64,000 nt of DNA. It comes from Gracilaria domingensis (taxonomy: Eukaryota > Rhodophyta > Florideophyceae > Gracilariales > Gracilariaceae). Below, piece after piece: positions 9,551-20,817 of this stretch. How positions within the stretch are numbered: the stretch's first letter is position 1; each line of letters starts with the position of its first letter. The translations under genes and the position numbers were made by a program. The DNA is taken from assembly GCA_022539475.1 (NCBI GenBank), contig VCMS01000050.1:62001-126000 (forward strand). Reading direction: 5' to 3'. A model generated the notes under the pieces. It was not told where the DNA came from. It searched no databases and saw nothing but the letters and a program-made list of their open reading frames with translations.

Positions 9551-10201
9551 TTAAAAGTAACGCTGTTGACGACGGTTTTCTTTCTTGACAGCTGTCTGAT
9601 GCTTGCGTCTACCTCGCTGATCCTCGTAATGCTTCCAGTTATTGAAAGAAAGGATACCACAATCGTAACAACCAGGTGGTGACCGCTTGTTGAGGACCTT
9701 GTTTCGGTATCGGCTACCAGACAAATGTTCTCGGAGTTGTACTCCGCTATTGAAACGGAGTTCACAATCGTCACACCTGGGGGTCTTAAGACGGTGTCGA
9801 AGGGTACGCTTGCGCTGCCTTTTGATCCGATCGGTGGCTACACAGAGGGTATGCACGTTCGCAGAGTCATTAATTGGCAGTCCCCTTCGCGGGGTAGCCT
9901 CGGTTGCCTCAGTATCCGATCGAATGCGTGACAAATGTGGGTCGTGAACACGAGTAGGATGTTGACGGGGAGGTGACGGCGGGGGAGACGAAGTATACGG
10001 TGTGGGTGAACTCGGTTCCAAATCGGAAAACCTTTTCAACACGGGGAGCTCAGCGGTGTTGACGGGGGATGGCGGCGGGGGCGGCGATGACGGCAGTTCG
10101 GTGGAAATATTCGTGATCGTGTAGAATGACGGCGATGAGGGCGGTACCTGGGATCGGTGTGTTGAGGTCACTGGAAACACCCAAAATGGGTCAGAAATCA
10201 A
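9551..10201 (-). CDS. Gypsy-C 5' accessory ORF with two U1-type zinc fingers
   Basis: A 216-codon open frame on the same strand as gag, lying between the primer-binding site and gag. The N-terminal half is Pro/Ser-rich and low in complexity. The C-terminal half is basic and carries two finger-like modules: CDDCELRFNSGVQLREHLSG followed by SRYRNK, and CYDCGILSFNNWKHYEDQRG followed by RRKH. Both match the U1/JAZ pattern C-x2-C...H...H, except that the first has Tyr for the last His. There is no ATG at the start; the frame begins after a TGA with CTG/TTG codons, so the original start is lost or lies elsewhere. Nucleic-acid binding is likely from the family. It could be an alternative first gag module or a captured gene. 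Confidence 0.5.
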   Translation of the reverse strand: MISDPFWVFPVTSTHRSQVPPSSPSFYTITNISTELPSSPPPPPSPVNTAELPVLKRFSDLEPSSPTPYTSSPPPSPPRQHPTRVHDPHLSRIRSDTEATEATPRRGLPINDSANVHTLCVATDRIKRQRKRTLRHRLKTPRCDDCELRFNSGVQLREHLSGSRYRNKVLNKRSPPGCYDCGILSFNNWKHYEDQRGRRKHQTAVKKENRRQQRYF

Positions 10202-10292
10202 CAGTCAGTAATGAGCTAGATGTCTGTGGCTCATCCAAACCTAGGGAGTTTTGTGTAGCAAAATCCACTAGGTCAAATGAGCGCAATACTTA

Positions 10293-10308
10293 CTTGCGAT
10301 GCTACCAA
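10293..10308 (-). other. Gypsy-C primer-binding site
   Basis: On the minus strand the 5' LTR ends ...CTAACA and is followed after one base by TGGTAGCATCGCAAG. This would pair with a tRNA ending CTTGCGATGCTACCA. Position and the TGG start fit a tRNA-primed minus-strand start. Confidence 0.65.
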
Positions 10309-10681
10309 TGTTAGAACACTGGATCGGTGGTTGAGGACTTGGGTCGATAGTTGAGAACGTGAACGATGGTGACTCCCGAAGAGAAGTCGGGCTGTCGACC
10401 AGGGTTTATATGGAGAATAGGACCTTCGAAAATAAGGTCGCTCACGCAGATGTCTAGAATATCCCTCAAACTAACGTGTCTATGAGTACTGGCCCTTGGG
10501 TTGGAATTAGTAGAAACTGTGCGTGGAAATCGACAGTGGAGTCTTCTAGAAGCTTCTAGAAGTTCCTGAAACGTGTCCAACTGGAGAGGTTCCAGCAAGG
10601 CAACAAACTATGAAGTCAGTCATGACGTCAACTGAGAAAGCAAACATCACATGTGACATATCTTCGTAATATTATGACAAC
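10309..10681 (-). repeat. Gypsy-C 5' LTR, part 1 (left of nested element)
   Basis: Matches the left two thirds of the LTR at 3065-3598. It stops at ACAAC, the target site used by Gypsy-B. The rest of this LTR continues at 21776. Confidence 0.85.
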
Positions 10682-11621
10682 TGTAGTGCAAACCCGGGGA
10701 CGGAAGAGGAACTCAAGGCGTTCGACTCCTTGCTCCTTGAAGGAGGTATACCCAGGGAATGAGCGCTCCGTGCACGGAGAATGGGGTGTAAGACCGCTCG
10801 TGCCTCGGGATATACCTCGGAGGTTGATGGGGAACAGGCTAGGTGAAGATCCGGAAACGGAGACGACCGTGGTGGACCGCACCAGCGGAGAGTGGAAACC
10901 CTAAGCAAAAAGGAAAAAAGAGGGAAAACCCAAATGAAACCCCCGGCGGGGCGTGCGAAAAGCGGCAACAGACCCGGCAGAGGGTGACGGAGACGTGTAT
11001 TCGCGGCAAAGATCTCTATACGGAGTTGGTACTTTTACCACTTGTGGTTGAGCAGGTATCTGCACAATGAAAGGTGTCCGAAGACGGAATTAGTCCCAGG
11101 TCAATGGCTACAAATGATCAGAATTACCTGAATGATCACGAGGGATGGCGCTAGAACGTATCATACGCGGTGACTCTCCGGGAGGAGTGGTGCACTTCGC
11201 GTAGGCGAAACTAGTCCAGAGCTGAACCCGGTTACCCTTTACTGAAGGTGGAGGTGACCGCGAGGTCACCTCCTATACCGTAATCGGTATATTAGTTAAA
11301 CTAAATTAAATAATCTAGTGCACACTTGTGCAAAGCCACAAACGTGGTGTACGTGACCAGCCAGCGTCAGCGGCGAGTAAATAATTCAACTATATAAACA
11401 ATTCCGCTGTGAATAGACCCAAATCAGACCACGTGTACCCACGACCACTCAATACCACGTGCCACACTATGGCCAGTCCAGCAGACATTCCGACATCCAC
11501 TCAACTCAGATTATCCCAGTTTTGGGCCAAGTTTCATACTTTTCTTTCCAAGGATCAAACCTCGACGCACGAGTTATGAGCATCATCAGTGCTGATACCG
11601 CGCTTCCGCGTTTTCTCTACA
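10682..11621 (-). repeat. Gypsy-B 3' LTR
   Basis: 940 bp, nearly identical to 20836-21775. It contains a perfect 10-bp hairpin at 11250-11273 (see separate entry) next to an AT-rich stretch. Confidence 0.9.
11250..11273 (-). promoter_or_regulatory. LTR hairpin with TCGC loop (Gypsy-B)
   Basis: On the sense (minus) strand: GGAGGTGACC, TCGC, GGTCACCTCC, a perfect 10-bp stem. An AT-rich, promoter-like block lies upstream and CAGTAAAG a few bases downstream. The same arrangement with another stem sequence is found in Gypsy-A. If transcription starts just after the AT-rich block, the hairpin would lie at the 5' end of the genomic RNA. The other LTR copy (21404-21427) has one unpaired position. 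Confidence 0.6.
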
Positions 11622-11634
11622 CATCCCCATCTTT
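11622..11634 (-). other. Gypsy-B polypurine tract
   Basis: The minus strand reads AAAGATGGGGATG directly before the TGTAGAG start of the 3' LTR, as expected for the plus-strand primer of an LTR element. Confidence 0.6.
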
Positions 11635-11679
11635 AACCTCGAGGTATTGCCGAGAACGGCCGGAACTTCCAATGCAGAA

Positions 11680-11690
11680 GAGTATAAATA
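11680..11690 (+). promoter_or_regulatory. TATA-like box for the antisense gene of Gypsy-B
   Basis: AGTATAAATAC lies just inside the 3' LTR border on the plus strand, about 150 bp before the conserved antisense coding block. Gypsy-A has GATATAAG at the matching place. The antisense gene would thus have its own promoter, independent of the LTR. Transcription start not determined. Confidence 0.45.
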
Positions 11691-11839
11691 CGTAAGCTGC
11701 GATGAGTCTTACCGACACCCCGGTACCTCGTCGCAACGAGCCTCACGGTTCTGCCGTAGGTTCTCCCGCAGTCACAGTGCGCTCCGACGACTCGGCTTAC
11801 CCAGACTCTTCTCAGATCGTTTCCGCGATGAATCCCTAA

Positions 11840-13522
11840 CAGGATAGTGACCAGCCTTCCAAGCATGGGGCGTCGAGCAACCCGACTCTCTCTGTTACCG
11901 CGACTGGGTATCTCGGCGACTTCGCCACAGCTCCTCTGTTACAGAGTCAAAGTCACACTCCGACACCGAATCCGGTCGACGTAGCTGCGTGGAACTCGGA
12001 GCATGCCGTGCCATTGCCAGCTACTCCAGGTGTCTGGATTGCGCGCGAGTCACTCTTGACACAGGATCCGAAAACGGACGGAAGTTGGACGTACTTCAGA
12101 GCTCCCTGGTTCCATCCGACTGCAGTACGCAACGTTGCATTACTCGATGCTGATAACGAGAACGGTTTGCTGCCTGGCGGCCTTCCTCGCGCCATGGTCG
12201 ACTCCTGTGATTGGAGGAACCGCGTGGCGGTGCCGACTCATCTTATCTCACGGCAGAGATGCGGTCGTCAATACGCGACGTTGGACTAAGCCCGAGCGGC
12301 AATTGCGCGGCTCGCGTACTTCCGTAAGGAGCGGGCCTCTTTTCCAGAGCTGATTACACCGTCGTACGGTTTCGACTTATCTCGCTTCCAAACGTACGGA
12401 GAAATTCAGTATGGCGCGAACCTTGCGAAGTTCTCAGCCTCAGCTGCCTTCCCTCAGTAAATGCCATCCGACATCCTCCTGTTTCACAGGCCTATCATTC
12501 GAGCGGAATTTCGCCATCTGCGACGTCCTTCTGGAGATGGGTCGTTCTTTTACAGGCTGCGGAATGAGCGCAAGCGAAGGTCCCGGTTCGGGTATCTGGT
12601 TCCATATCAGAACATCGAGGTTGAACGGTTGCGCCCGACGGCGTTAGCGGGGCGATTCCCGTCCCTTCCAGCGTGTTGGAGCATGTACGAAGTCCCTCGC
12701 GGTTGTTTCGCGGAACTCCCCGCCTGTATCTCGTACATGGGCTCGCGCATGCTTGCGAATCCCAACTCAGGGTATTGGATTCTTTTCATCGCTGAATGGG
12801 CGGGTCGCGTTGCCGTGTTCATGCTTTAGAAAGCCTATGATCAACACCGTGTTTGGTACATCCCGCCGAAGCTGCGGCTCTTCCTGAAGACGCTGGATCT
12901 CCATACCGCTCTGGGTTCAGAAGACAACGTTCTCGAGCTCGATTACCTCCTCGATCTCATCGAGAAGATCAATTGGGGTCCAGTTTCTCCGGAAAACGTC
13001 CCACGCGGGAGTAGGGCATCTCATGATCGTTCACCTAGGCGCAGGCATCCGGAAGCCGGGATTTTTGTCTATTACGACCCGTTGGAGGGTGTCGTGGTGT
13101 CACGCGATCAAGCGCATGCTCTGCGACAAATTTCTCGGGTTGTCCCGGAGGGTCACCCGGTTGGGTTCATGTTTTCCGATGATTACTATCCCTCAGCCAA
13201 CGAGGACGATCCAATGGTGGATGATACGGTTGAGAACCAGGCGCTGATCGGTCAGCCGTATGGGACGGTAGCCAATCCAGAAGCTGGAGCGGGCAATTTG
13301 CCTGTGGCCCCCACGGGTTGGGGTGTAGACCCTTCCCAGGGAAACATCGATCTTCGGGCCATCGCGATGCGTAATCAGCTCCTGAACTTCGGAGTACCGG
13401 TCCCACCGGGCATGTTTGAACTCGGCCAGTTGATGGTGCTGGGTTCGCAGACATTTACGAGTCCTTCTCAAGGTGGTCCGTCGAACACGGGGGGCGCGGG
13501 ACCCTCGACGGGTTTACCGTGA
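11840..13522 (+). pseudogene. Antisense accessory gene of Gypsy-B (conserved with Gypsy-A)
   Basis: About 560 codons in one unbroken frame register on the strand opposite gag-pol, interrupted only by TAA at 12287, TAA at 12458 and TAG at 12827. It aligns along its length with the Gypsy-A antisense gene. Shared blocks include RAPWFHPTAV / LAPWFHPTAV, CDWRNRVAVP / WDWRTRIAIP, ELITPSYGF / QFLITPGMD, YGEIQYG / RGEISYC, RPIIRAEFRHL / RPILRAEFRYL, FGYLVPYQN / FGYFAPYQN, ILFIAEWAGR / SVFISE-stop-AVR, KAYDQHR / EAYDQCR and DDPMVDDTVEN / GDPMVDNQPEN. The second half of the C-terminal region is less conserved. A TAA at 11837 precedes the block, and no ATG follows until well inside it. It is convergent with pol. 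No known domain recognised; function unknown. Confidence 0.7.
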
Positions 13523-13940
13523 GCCCAAGAATGGGACGACCTCGCTTGAGTGAGTGCGGACGGCGCAATGTTGGAGACCAACAACCCAACTAGTGGTATA
13601 ACTTCTGTCATAGAATGAACCGAAAGTCACTAACTTCTTGCTTCTTAACCGGATTCCGGTATTCTTGTTCTTCCTTCTTCATCGATTCCGATTACTGCTC
13701 TTCCAGAGATCCTTCTCCCTGAGTAACCATGCGTCTTCGCATCCATTCACATTATATCTGCGTTAATTCGCGTTGGACCGTAAGACGGTAGTTCGCTAAG
13801 TCCGGCGTCCGTGACCCGGAATACTTCTTTTTCGTCATCCCTTGGGATTCCTCCCCACAGGGATTCTTCTATCCTTAACCAGCTACCAAATCATCCCGCG
13901 AGCGGGCCAGTCGGTTGAAAACGGCAGGGAAGCCTTGTGC
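13523..13940. other. Spacer between convergent antisense gene and pol of Gypsy-B
   Basis: About 420 bp without a supported reading frame. It probably holds the 3' untranslated ends of both convergent genes. The matching spacer in Gypsy-A is 38850-39239. Confidence 0.5.
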
Positions 13941-14192
13941 TTAGCCTCCCTGGGCCGAATCCAAGTCTGGAGGGTAAGCTAAGTCCTTGCGTCGATAATA
14001 GGTGATGACCTTGGACCGGGCTAGGTGTTCAGTTGGTTCCCAAGGGTCCTCATTAGGAGCGTATCCGTACCAACGGACCTGATAAAGCACTTCCTCGTCT
14101 TTCACGACATGGCGCACTATGCGGTCTATCACAAATTCCTGTGAATACCCTTCCCGGTTGAGGGTCTTTGTGGGCTGCTGAGCCATTCTCAT
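13941..14192 (-). pseudogene. Gypsy-B pol C-terminal chromodomain
   Basis: An 83-codon frame whose core reads YSQEFVIDRIVRHVV, EVLYQVRWYGY, DPWEPTEHL and ITYYRRK. This is a classical chromodomain: an aromatic cage position, the V-R/K-W-x-G-Y strand and the WEP.E.L turn. It is followed by a short Pro/Asp tail and a stop. It belongs to the end of the pol polyprotein but is now separated from integrase by about 880 bp of degenerate linker with stops. Chromodomains direct integration to chromatin marks. Confidence 0.85.
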
Positions 14193-15074
14193 TGAAATTG
14201 GCAGCCTTGAGGGGCCTTATAGAGATCTAGGAGCTCCCTCGGAGATGCCTTCCACGCCATGGAGTTCGTTCTCGATATGCGAGCTTCGCAGGAGTCGCCC
14301 GTTGCGGCGATACTATAACTCGTGAATCACGCGCTCTCTTCCCAAGGTGAGAGTGTCTCTTGAAAGCTCTCGAGCAGTCTAGGTCCGCGGTTGAACGTGG
14401 ATAGCCCTCGCTAGGGAGATCGTCGAGTAGTAGCGCTCCCGATTGACCGGTCTTTCGACTTTACCATGGTGACCGTTCTGCTGAAGAGGCATGTAAATCG
14501 CACTCCCTATGCAGGGCGGCGGTTCGCGCGGCCACGGGCCATGTGCCATCGTTTCCCATTGGTGAGGCTCCACGATCTGGCACATCTGACGACAGTACGC
14601 CGTGTCCGGCCGTCCACGTGGATGCGGCTGACAACCACTCATTAAGAGTCACCACACATTGCTGTGCCCCCGCGCTGCACGCGTTTGACATGATTATTTC
14701 CCCAAAATCGGGGAGATGCGCTCGCGCACATTTGCGGATGCGGTGCAACCTCAAAACCGAGCCCTCACTCTCCACGCGACGTGGTTGTACTCCTCGGAGT
14801 GTTACTTCACAAAAACTTCAAGTCCTATAAGGAAACCATTGAAATGGTCCTTTCTCAAACCCACTCACACATGAGTTAACTCAGGCCAATTCTGGTTCGC
14901 TTCGCAGCGTCAATTTTCCGCGTAAGACGGTTGATCCGGATCAGCGGATACTGTTTTCACAGTACCTTTCTCCTTCAAGACGCGATGGCGTGACGTTGAG
15001 GCGTGCGACTTTCCAGATTGGGGTACAGTATCTGCGAATCGCTGAACTTCTCGGGAACGAGTGTTAACACTTTC
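14193..15074 (-). pseudogene. Degenerate linker between integrase tail and chromodomain, Gypsy-B
   Basis: In Gypsy-A this interval codes for a long low-complexity Pro/Ala/Ser/Glu-rich linker. Here only short broken frames on both strands remain, with no motif. I see no separate gene. Confidence 0.45.
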
Positions 15075-15779
15075 TCATGTCTTTACAGTGGTGGATGCGT
15101 TTCCGTTGCGAAGCTCGCCAGCGTTGGCAACTAGATCTCGCAAATCTCCAGTGGGAGTCACTGTGCTAGCAGTTGGCGCAAAAGTTCCAGGAAGCAGAGA
15201 ACCGGACGGCACCGGGGTGACGACAGAAGTGCTTGCAGTTGCTGCATTTCCCTCCCCCTCTCTATGTGACTGTACGGTCTCCATGAGGAGATGGAAAGGC
15301 GGGGTAACCCTTGTATTCACTCGTGTAAAGCGATTTGGGTTATTCCAAGTTAAAGTAGATGAGTCTCTGAGGTCAGAGTCCTCTACGTTCGGTAGATCCG
15401 ATAAACCTTGATCCGGGTGCGCAAGAATTGCAGGGCGCGACAAAGCGTCTGCTGATTGCAGCTCGTCCTGTAGCGTAGGATCCCCTGATCGGGTACTGGC
15501 AGCCGACGGTTGTTCGTCGTCCGGAGGCGGAGCTAGAACCACGCGGTCTCGCGAGATGCGTTCGTGCTGATCGTCTATGTCGAGAACGACGGTGTCGGGC
15601 GCGACGGAGATAACACAATACGGTCCATCCGCGATGGGAGACAGCTTATGTCGACGTTCCTTCTCAGGATTATAATATTCCTTTCGGACGCAAACGAAGT
15701 CATTAGCCTTGACCACAGGCGGCTTACCGCGGAGTCGGACATCAAAATTCTTCTTGAAAGCAAGTTTAGCCTTCTCCAT
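15075..15779 (-). pseudogene. Gypsy-B integrase C-terminal tail
   Basis: A 234-codon frame beginning in the integrase tail: KNFDVRLRGKPPVVKANDFV, then RKEYYNPEKERRHKLSPIAD and GPYCVISVA, a GPY/F-type module. It matches Gypsy-A 37133 onward. The rest is a Ser/Thr/Pro-rich linker. It overlaps the end of the integrase core frame at 15766-15779, marking a frame change. The tail of Ty3/Gypsy integrase binds DNA. Confidence 0.75.
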
Positions 15780-16440
15780 GGCTTTCCGGGCAACTGGGAA
15801 AATTTTTGTTTAACCAGTTCTTCCAGGTACTCCTGTACGCCCGAGGTGACGGAATAGTAGACAACAACGTCTGTTGAGCTTCAATTGCTACCAGAGGCGG
15901 TATTCTCGAAAGAACGAGCTTAAACGGCGATAACGATGTGACCCGATGTACCTGGGTATTATACGCATATGTAATTGCGTGAGTGTACAGGTCCCAATCC
16001 TTTGGGTGATCCGCTACGTAGGATCTTAATGCGTTAAGCATAGTACGATTAAATCGTTCTACCTGCCCATTACACTGGGGATGATAGGTTGTAGTAAACA
16101 AATTCTTGATATCCAAGATGCGACAAACGTCCTGAAAGAACTTCGCAGCAAGTTGCGAGCCATTGTCTAATAACAGATGAACGGGCGGTCCGTATACAAA
16201 GACCCAATGCGTTACAAACGCTTCAGCGACCGCGGCCGTAGTAATCCGTTTCAACGGAACAGTTCGTACGAGTTTCGAAAACCTGTCGGTAATAACCGGG
16301 AGATATCTGTTACCTCGGGCAGTCCGAATTAGTTCACCAAGAATGTCGATAGCGACAAACTCTAGAGAAGCGGAAGCTGGGAACAACGTCAGTTTTTTTT
16401 AAAGTCGTCTTAGTTTGACGTTGTTCTTGGCGCATTCTGT
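15766..16440 (-). pseudogene. Gypsy-B integrase catalytic core
   Basis: 206 codons containing LEFVAIDILGEL (first catalytic Asp), VHLLLDNGSQLAAKF (second) and HPQCNGQVERFNRTM (Glu), then YAYNTQVHRVTSLSPF. The catalytic triad is intact, unlike in Gypsy-A, where the first Asp is Gly. The His-Cys domain lies just upstream in the neighbouring frame; a frame change at about 16390 separates them. Confidence 0.85.
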
Positions 16441-17251
16441 GCAGGAGCGGCTTACTGCGTAGCAGTCGAAAGCAATAGCGGGGCAATAGAAATCTACGGA
16501 GGGTTAGGTACAACTTCCTGCCACCAGGGTGAGCTCCTAGCTTCACATAATGCGAGATGTGGAGGAATCTCCGTTGTAAGGAGTGAGGAACGACAATTCG
16601 AGGACGTTTTTCGACACTTCTGACAAGGGATTCCTGATCGTTGTTGAGAAAGGGTAGCTTAAAACCCCCGTTGAGGCGGGCCCTTATCTGCGTACAGAAA
16701 GGATCCTCTTGTTGTTCACGTGTCAGTCTTTCAGTCGTAATGGGCTCAAATGAACCAGGCGGTGGTTCAGCCGGTTGTGCGGCGAGAATATCGTCGCAAA
16801 CGTCTTTCGAAATCTCGGTCTCCTGTTCCAGGTCCTCCATCATGAAGCATTGTATTTCATCGTCGACGACTGAGTCTGTTCCACTAGAAGTTTTCAAACG
16901 AGAGAGTGCGTCGCCCTGCAAGTTCAGGGTTCCCTTCTTGTACCTGGCATCGAAGTCAAATTCCAATAGACGCAGGCACCACCTCATAAGACGACCCGAG
17001 GGCTCGGAGATCTCCATGAGCCACCGGAGGGCCGAATGATCGGTACGCATCCAGAAATGGGTTCCCATGAGATAGGGTCTTAGCGTGGTTAACGCCCAGA
17101 CAACGGGGAGACATTCTTTCTCAGAGACTGAGTAGTTGCGTTCGTGCACGTTCAGAGAACGAGACCAATATCCGATTGGACGGCACTCGCTTTCTTCCGA
17201 GACTTGAAACAATGCACAACCAACTTGGTACTTACTGGCGTCAGTATCCAC
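16334..17251 (-). pseudogene. Gypsy-B RNase H and integrase zinc-binding region
   Basis: 305 codons. RNase H begins MDTDASKYQVGCALFQ with the catalytic Asp kept, followed by IGYWSRSLNVHERNYS, SEKECLPVVWAL and RTDHSALRWL, and ends with GDALSRL. Then comes an acidic linker and the integrase H2C2 region (LHISHYVKLGAHPGGRKLYL), which runs out of frame near 16440. The last 50 codons are probably frame-shifted nonsense. Confidence 0.85.
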
Positions 17252-18460
17252 TTCATAAGGAAGCCCGGGAGTGGGTAACGCTAAGATAGGCGGTGACGTA
17301 ACAGCGTCGACTAGCGACGAAAAAGCAGATGCTTCCGCATCGGCAAAGGGGTCCAGTTTGACTGGTTGTGTCCTTTTCGAAGGAGCGTGTGGAGAGGAGC
17401 TGCGGTATCAGCAACGTTCGGCACAAAGCGACGGTAAACGTTACGCAGTCCAAGAAATGAGCGGAGTTCCGTTTGAGTCGTCGGATTTTTCGCGTCTTTT
17501 AACGACTTCACTCGTACTTCGTCGATCGAGAGCTGTGCGGGCCGGATAATATGACCAAGATATTTCACCGAGTCGGCAAGGAACTCACATTTCTTGAGTT
17601 TCAGGGTAAAACCTGCGTCCTGCAAAACCTGCATTACTTACCTCACATGGGCGATATGATCCTCTAGGTTGCTGGAAAACACGACGATATCGTCCAAGTA
17701 TACCAAACACGTTTTCTACTTGAATCTGGCTAGCAGAATGTCGAATTCCAGCTGAAACGTAACGGGAGCATTCGCCAATCCGAAAGGCATCCGTTTAAAG
17801 CGGTATAAGCATTGATAGCATACAAACGCGGTTTTGTCGCAGTCTTCCTTCCTGATTCGAACCTGCCAGTAACCCCAATTGGCATCGAGGGCTGTAAACA
17901 CTCTTGCGTTGCCAAGCGAGTCGATGTACTCATCCATCCGGCGTATCGGATATACGTCTTTGACGGTAACGGCGTTGAGTCGCCTGTGCTCGATACAAAA
18001 TCGCCACGATCCATCCGATTTCGGAACAAGTACAACGGGCAATGCTCATGGTGACTGAGCGGGCTCAATTACGTCAGCACGTAGCATCTTCTCGACTTGA
18101 GATTTCTCCTTTTCCCGAGCCTTCGGGCCGGCCCGATAAGGGTGTTGCGCAATAGGGCGAGTGTCTGGGAGAAGATCTATACGGTGTTCCGTAATTCCAA
18201 TCGTTCCAAGTGAACCATTCCATATGGGAGTAAAATCTCGGAGCATATCCCTTAACTTCTCTCGATGAGGCGCTGGGACGTGATCCAGATTCAGCTTCTC
18301 CAACTCCTCGACAGGATCTATCTGGTCTCTACCAGGCGGTAGCGCTTTCTTAACCGAGGTGAACTGTTGTTGGTGACCCGAATTAACCATGTGCACTTCG
18401 GCGGGGACAGCATCATCCGACGCTGCGAAAGTTTCCATTTCTCTCTCCCCCTGGTTAGGG
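17252..18460 (-). pseudogene. Gypsy-B reverse transcriptase, decayed
   Basis: The upstream part (18046-18460) reads LNLDHVPAPHREKLRDMLRD, TPIWNGSLG and the HRIDLLPDTRPIAQHPYRAG entry block. A TGA replaces the expected Trp at 18046. 17716-18042 gives VPKSDGSWRFCIEHRRLNAV, FTALDANWGYWQV (motif A, Asp kept) and MPFGLANAPVTFQ. A stop, then VYLDDIVVF (motif C intact, about 17690-17705), a further stop, and 17311-17634 with KKCEF, YLGHIIRP and SFLGLRNVYRRF. The active-site residues survive but at least three nonsense codons do not allow a product. Confidence 0.85.
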
Positions 18461-20497
18461 TCAGATACAACGAGAACCTTGGACATGGGTATTCTCGTTT
18501 TTACGATCGCCTTCGGATGTGGGAGAACTGAGCCCAGTACTTGATGTTTGACGAGCCACTGAGTGCTTTTGCCAAAGCGGATTCCGAGGTTCCTCGTTTC
18601 GAACGTTCTGTCCTGTAATAGGAATGCCATACTCGCCCTTCTGCTCTTCATACGATTGAATCGGAACTCGAGCTTTGTCAGCTGGCGACAGCGACTCGTA
18701 AAACCCAATAACTTTCGACAACTCCCGAGTGGGAAGCATACACACCGGGGAGATGGGCCCGTGTCGGTAACATAGATGACAGATGGTCGTTGTCGACTTG
18801 TCGATAAATCGATTACCATATGTCCGACGTTGCGCTCTCGTATCAATCCATCCCGGACGGGAATTGCGAGATCCACTCGACCCATAAGCGAGTGGTGCTG
18901 CTGGCACCCTCGTTCCTCCCACGTAAAGTGTTGGGTCACCTTGCGAGGTTAGAGTTGGAGTCGATGGTAGATCTGAGGACCCGTACGAATCGGGAATACT
19001 TGCAATGAAGTGCACATTATCCTGATCCGGGTTCACGGAGTTTCCACGATGGAGGGAGTGTGAATGAGACGACTCATCGACGAGTAGAGCCCTCGAACGG
19101 CGGGATTTTGCCGGACGGCGCGCTCGAAGAGCATCGCCTTCCGCTTGGGCGTACTGGACCAATTCCAGATAGGTTAGCCGTCGCTTCTCTTCGCGATATC
19201 GCGCCACCAGGGTTCTGATCGTCAGATCCAATCCATCCACGAACATCGTGCATCTTTCCTGAGCGGAATAAACGTTACCACAGCGATGAAACGCTTTATT
19301 CAAACGGGTTCAAAAAGCCGTTTCTTGCTCTTCAGGCTTCTGTTTCGTGTCTCGTAGAGCGAGAGTCGCGTTTTGAATCGCGGTACCAGTTACATACGAC
19401 CTGAGGAGTTATTGGACCGCTTCCGGCCAGCATGAAACACCCCCCTCGGACGCACGAGATGAACCTCGCACCGAGTTGAAATTGTCTTCGGCCATACCTG
19501 TAAGAAAGTAGGGTAAAGCGAGAAACGCTTGAGCCTCGTTCATACCGAGTACATCGACTTCCTACACAAAGCGGGCAAGGAAATCGAGAACCATGATTGA
19601 ATCTTCGCCACCGAAGTTCTTCGTGAACACGATGTTGAGTCGCTTAATATGGTCTCTCACCTTACCGGTGCTCCGTGAATCACGGTCAGACGACGAGTCG
19701 TCCAATCGATAATACCTATACGATAACACCTTCCTGTAGAGGAGATTAGTTGGTTACAACTCCTTGAGTCTCAAGTGACGTCTGCCCTTTTCGCGGGAGC
19801 GAATCACTCCTTGAGTGGCATATGTCGCTTTCGACTTCGTTCCACGAGATCGACGTCGATGCCGGTTACGGCCCTCCTCGATTCCCGACGAGCTGGAGGC
19901 GGATGATTTCGCGGAGCGAACACTAGAATTAGAACTAGATCGACCTCGATGCCGGTTACGGCCCTCCTCGATTCCCGACGAGCTGGAGGGGGATGATTTC
20001 GCCGAGCGAACACTAGAATTAGAACTAGACGAATCCGAGTCATAACGGAGTTCCTTTTTATACTTCCGATTCCGGCGAACCGGGACCGGTGAGTCGAGCG
20101 CTTAGAACCTTCGCCTTCGGCCACCGTTCGCGTTATCCATCGAAAGGATATCTTCCATAGTGGACAAACGAACCGTTAGACGGTCACCCTCCGTTCGTAA
20201 CTCCCGAATGGAGAATTGATAAGCTTCAACAAAGGCAGCTGGGACACCCATAGTTTCCAAAATGGAATTCACGTCTTGACGTAAGACACGAATGTCATTG
20301 GAGGCATCTCTGAATCCGGCTTTACCAAGCTTCTTTCTGAGATACTGCAGATCCTCGAACAAAGAGTTTTGCGCGAGCTGACTGACACGCAGTTGAGCCT
20401 CGAGGTACGAGTATCCAGGGGTTTCAACCACATCGTCTGGTCTCTCCATGGCCGGAGTACCCGTAACGGGCGGAGCTCCTACCGTAGAAGCGGCCAT
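18461..20497 (-). pseudogene. gag: Gypsy-B gag, decayed and lacking the protease segment
   Basis: 20102-20497 is the N-terminal part: a coiled-coil region with LRVSQLAQNSLFEDLQYL and VLRQDVNSILETMGVPAAFV, the counterpart of VNSVLECIGRPAAFV in Gypsy-A. 18461-19303 holds MNKAFHRCGNVYSAQERCTM, VARYREEKRRLTYLELV, then a finger-like CHLCYRHGPISPVC (C-x2-C-x2-H-x6-C) and FYESLSPADKARV. Directly after this the sequence joins the region that follows protease in Gypsy-A (WLVKHQVLGSVLPHP). The retropepsin with its DTGA motif is therefore missing, probably by deletion. Confidence 0.75.
19856..20035 (-). repeat. 90-bp direct repeat inside Gypsy-B gag
   Basis: Two nearly identical 90-bp units (19856-19945 and 19946-20035), in frame, each coding a 30-residue Ser/Arg-rich unit with NSSVRSAKSSPSSSSG. 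Gypsy-A has a single related Ser-rich region, so the duplication is specific to this copy or family. Confidence 0.75.
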
Positions 20498-20817
20498 AGG
20501 TCCCGACGTGACTGAGGAAGCTCTCCGGGGTTACGGGACCTGTACATTTTCAGGTGACCTTGGGAGTACGGAATCGCGAGAACGCGGAGGCCTAGGCGGA
20601 GGCACCCCAGCATCTCTGGGAAACCCGTTCCGAGAATTCGGAGCAGGTGGCGCCATACTGGACCACGGTCTACCGAACAATGGCAAGGTCAAATATACAA
20701 CGAGAAATCTCGATACTGCAAAGAGTAAACAACCCACCAACACAACTGGAGTTTTCACTGCCCAACCAGTGTGTTCTCACCGCTGAGATTCCTTACAAGA
20801 ATCAATTCAAACCCGTT

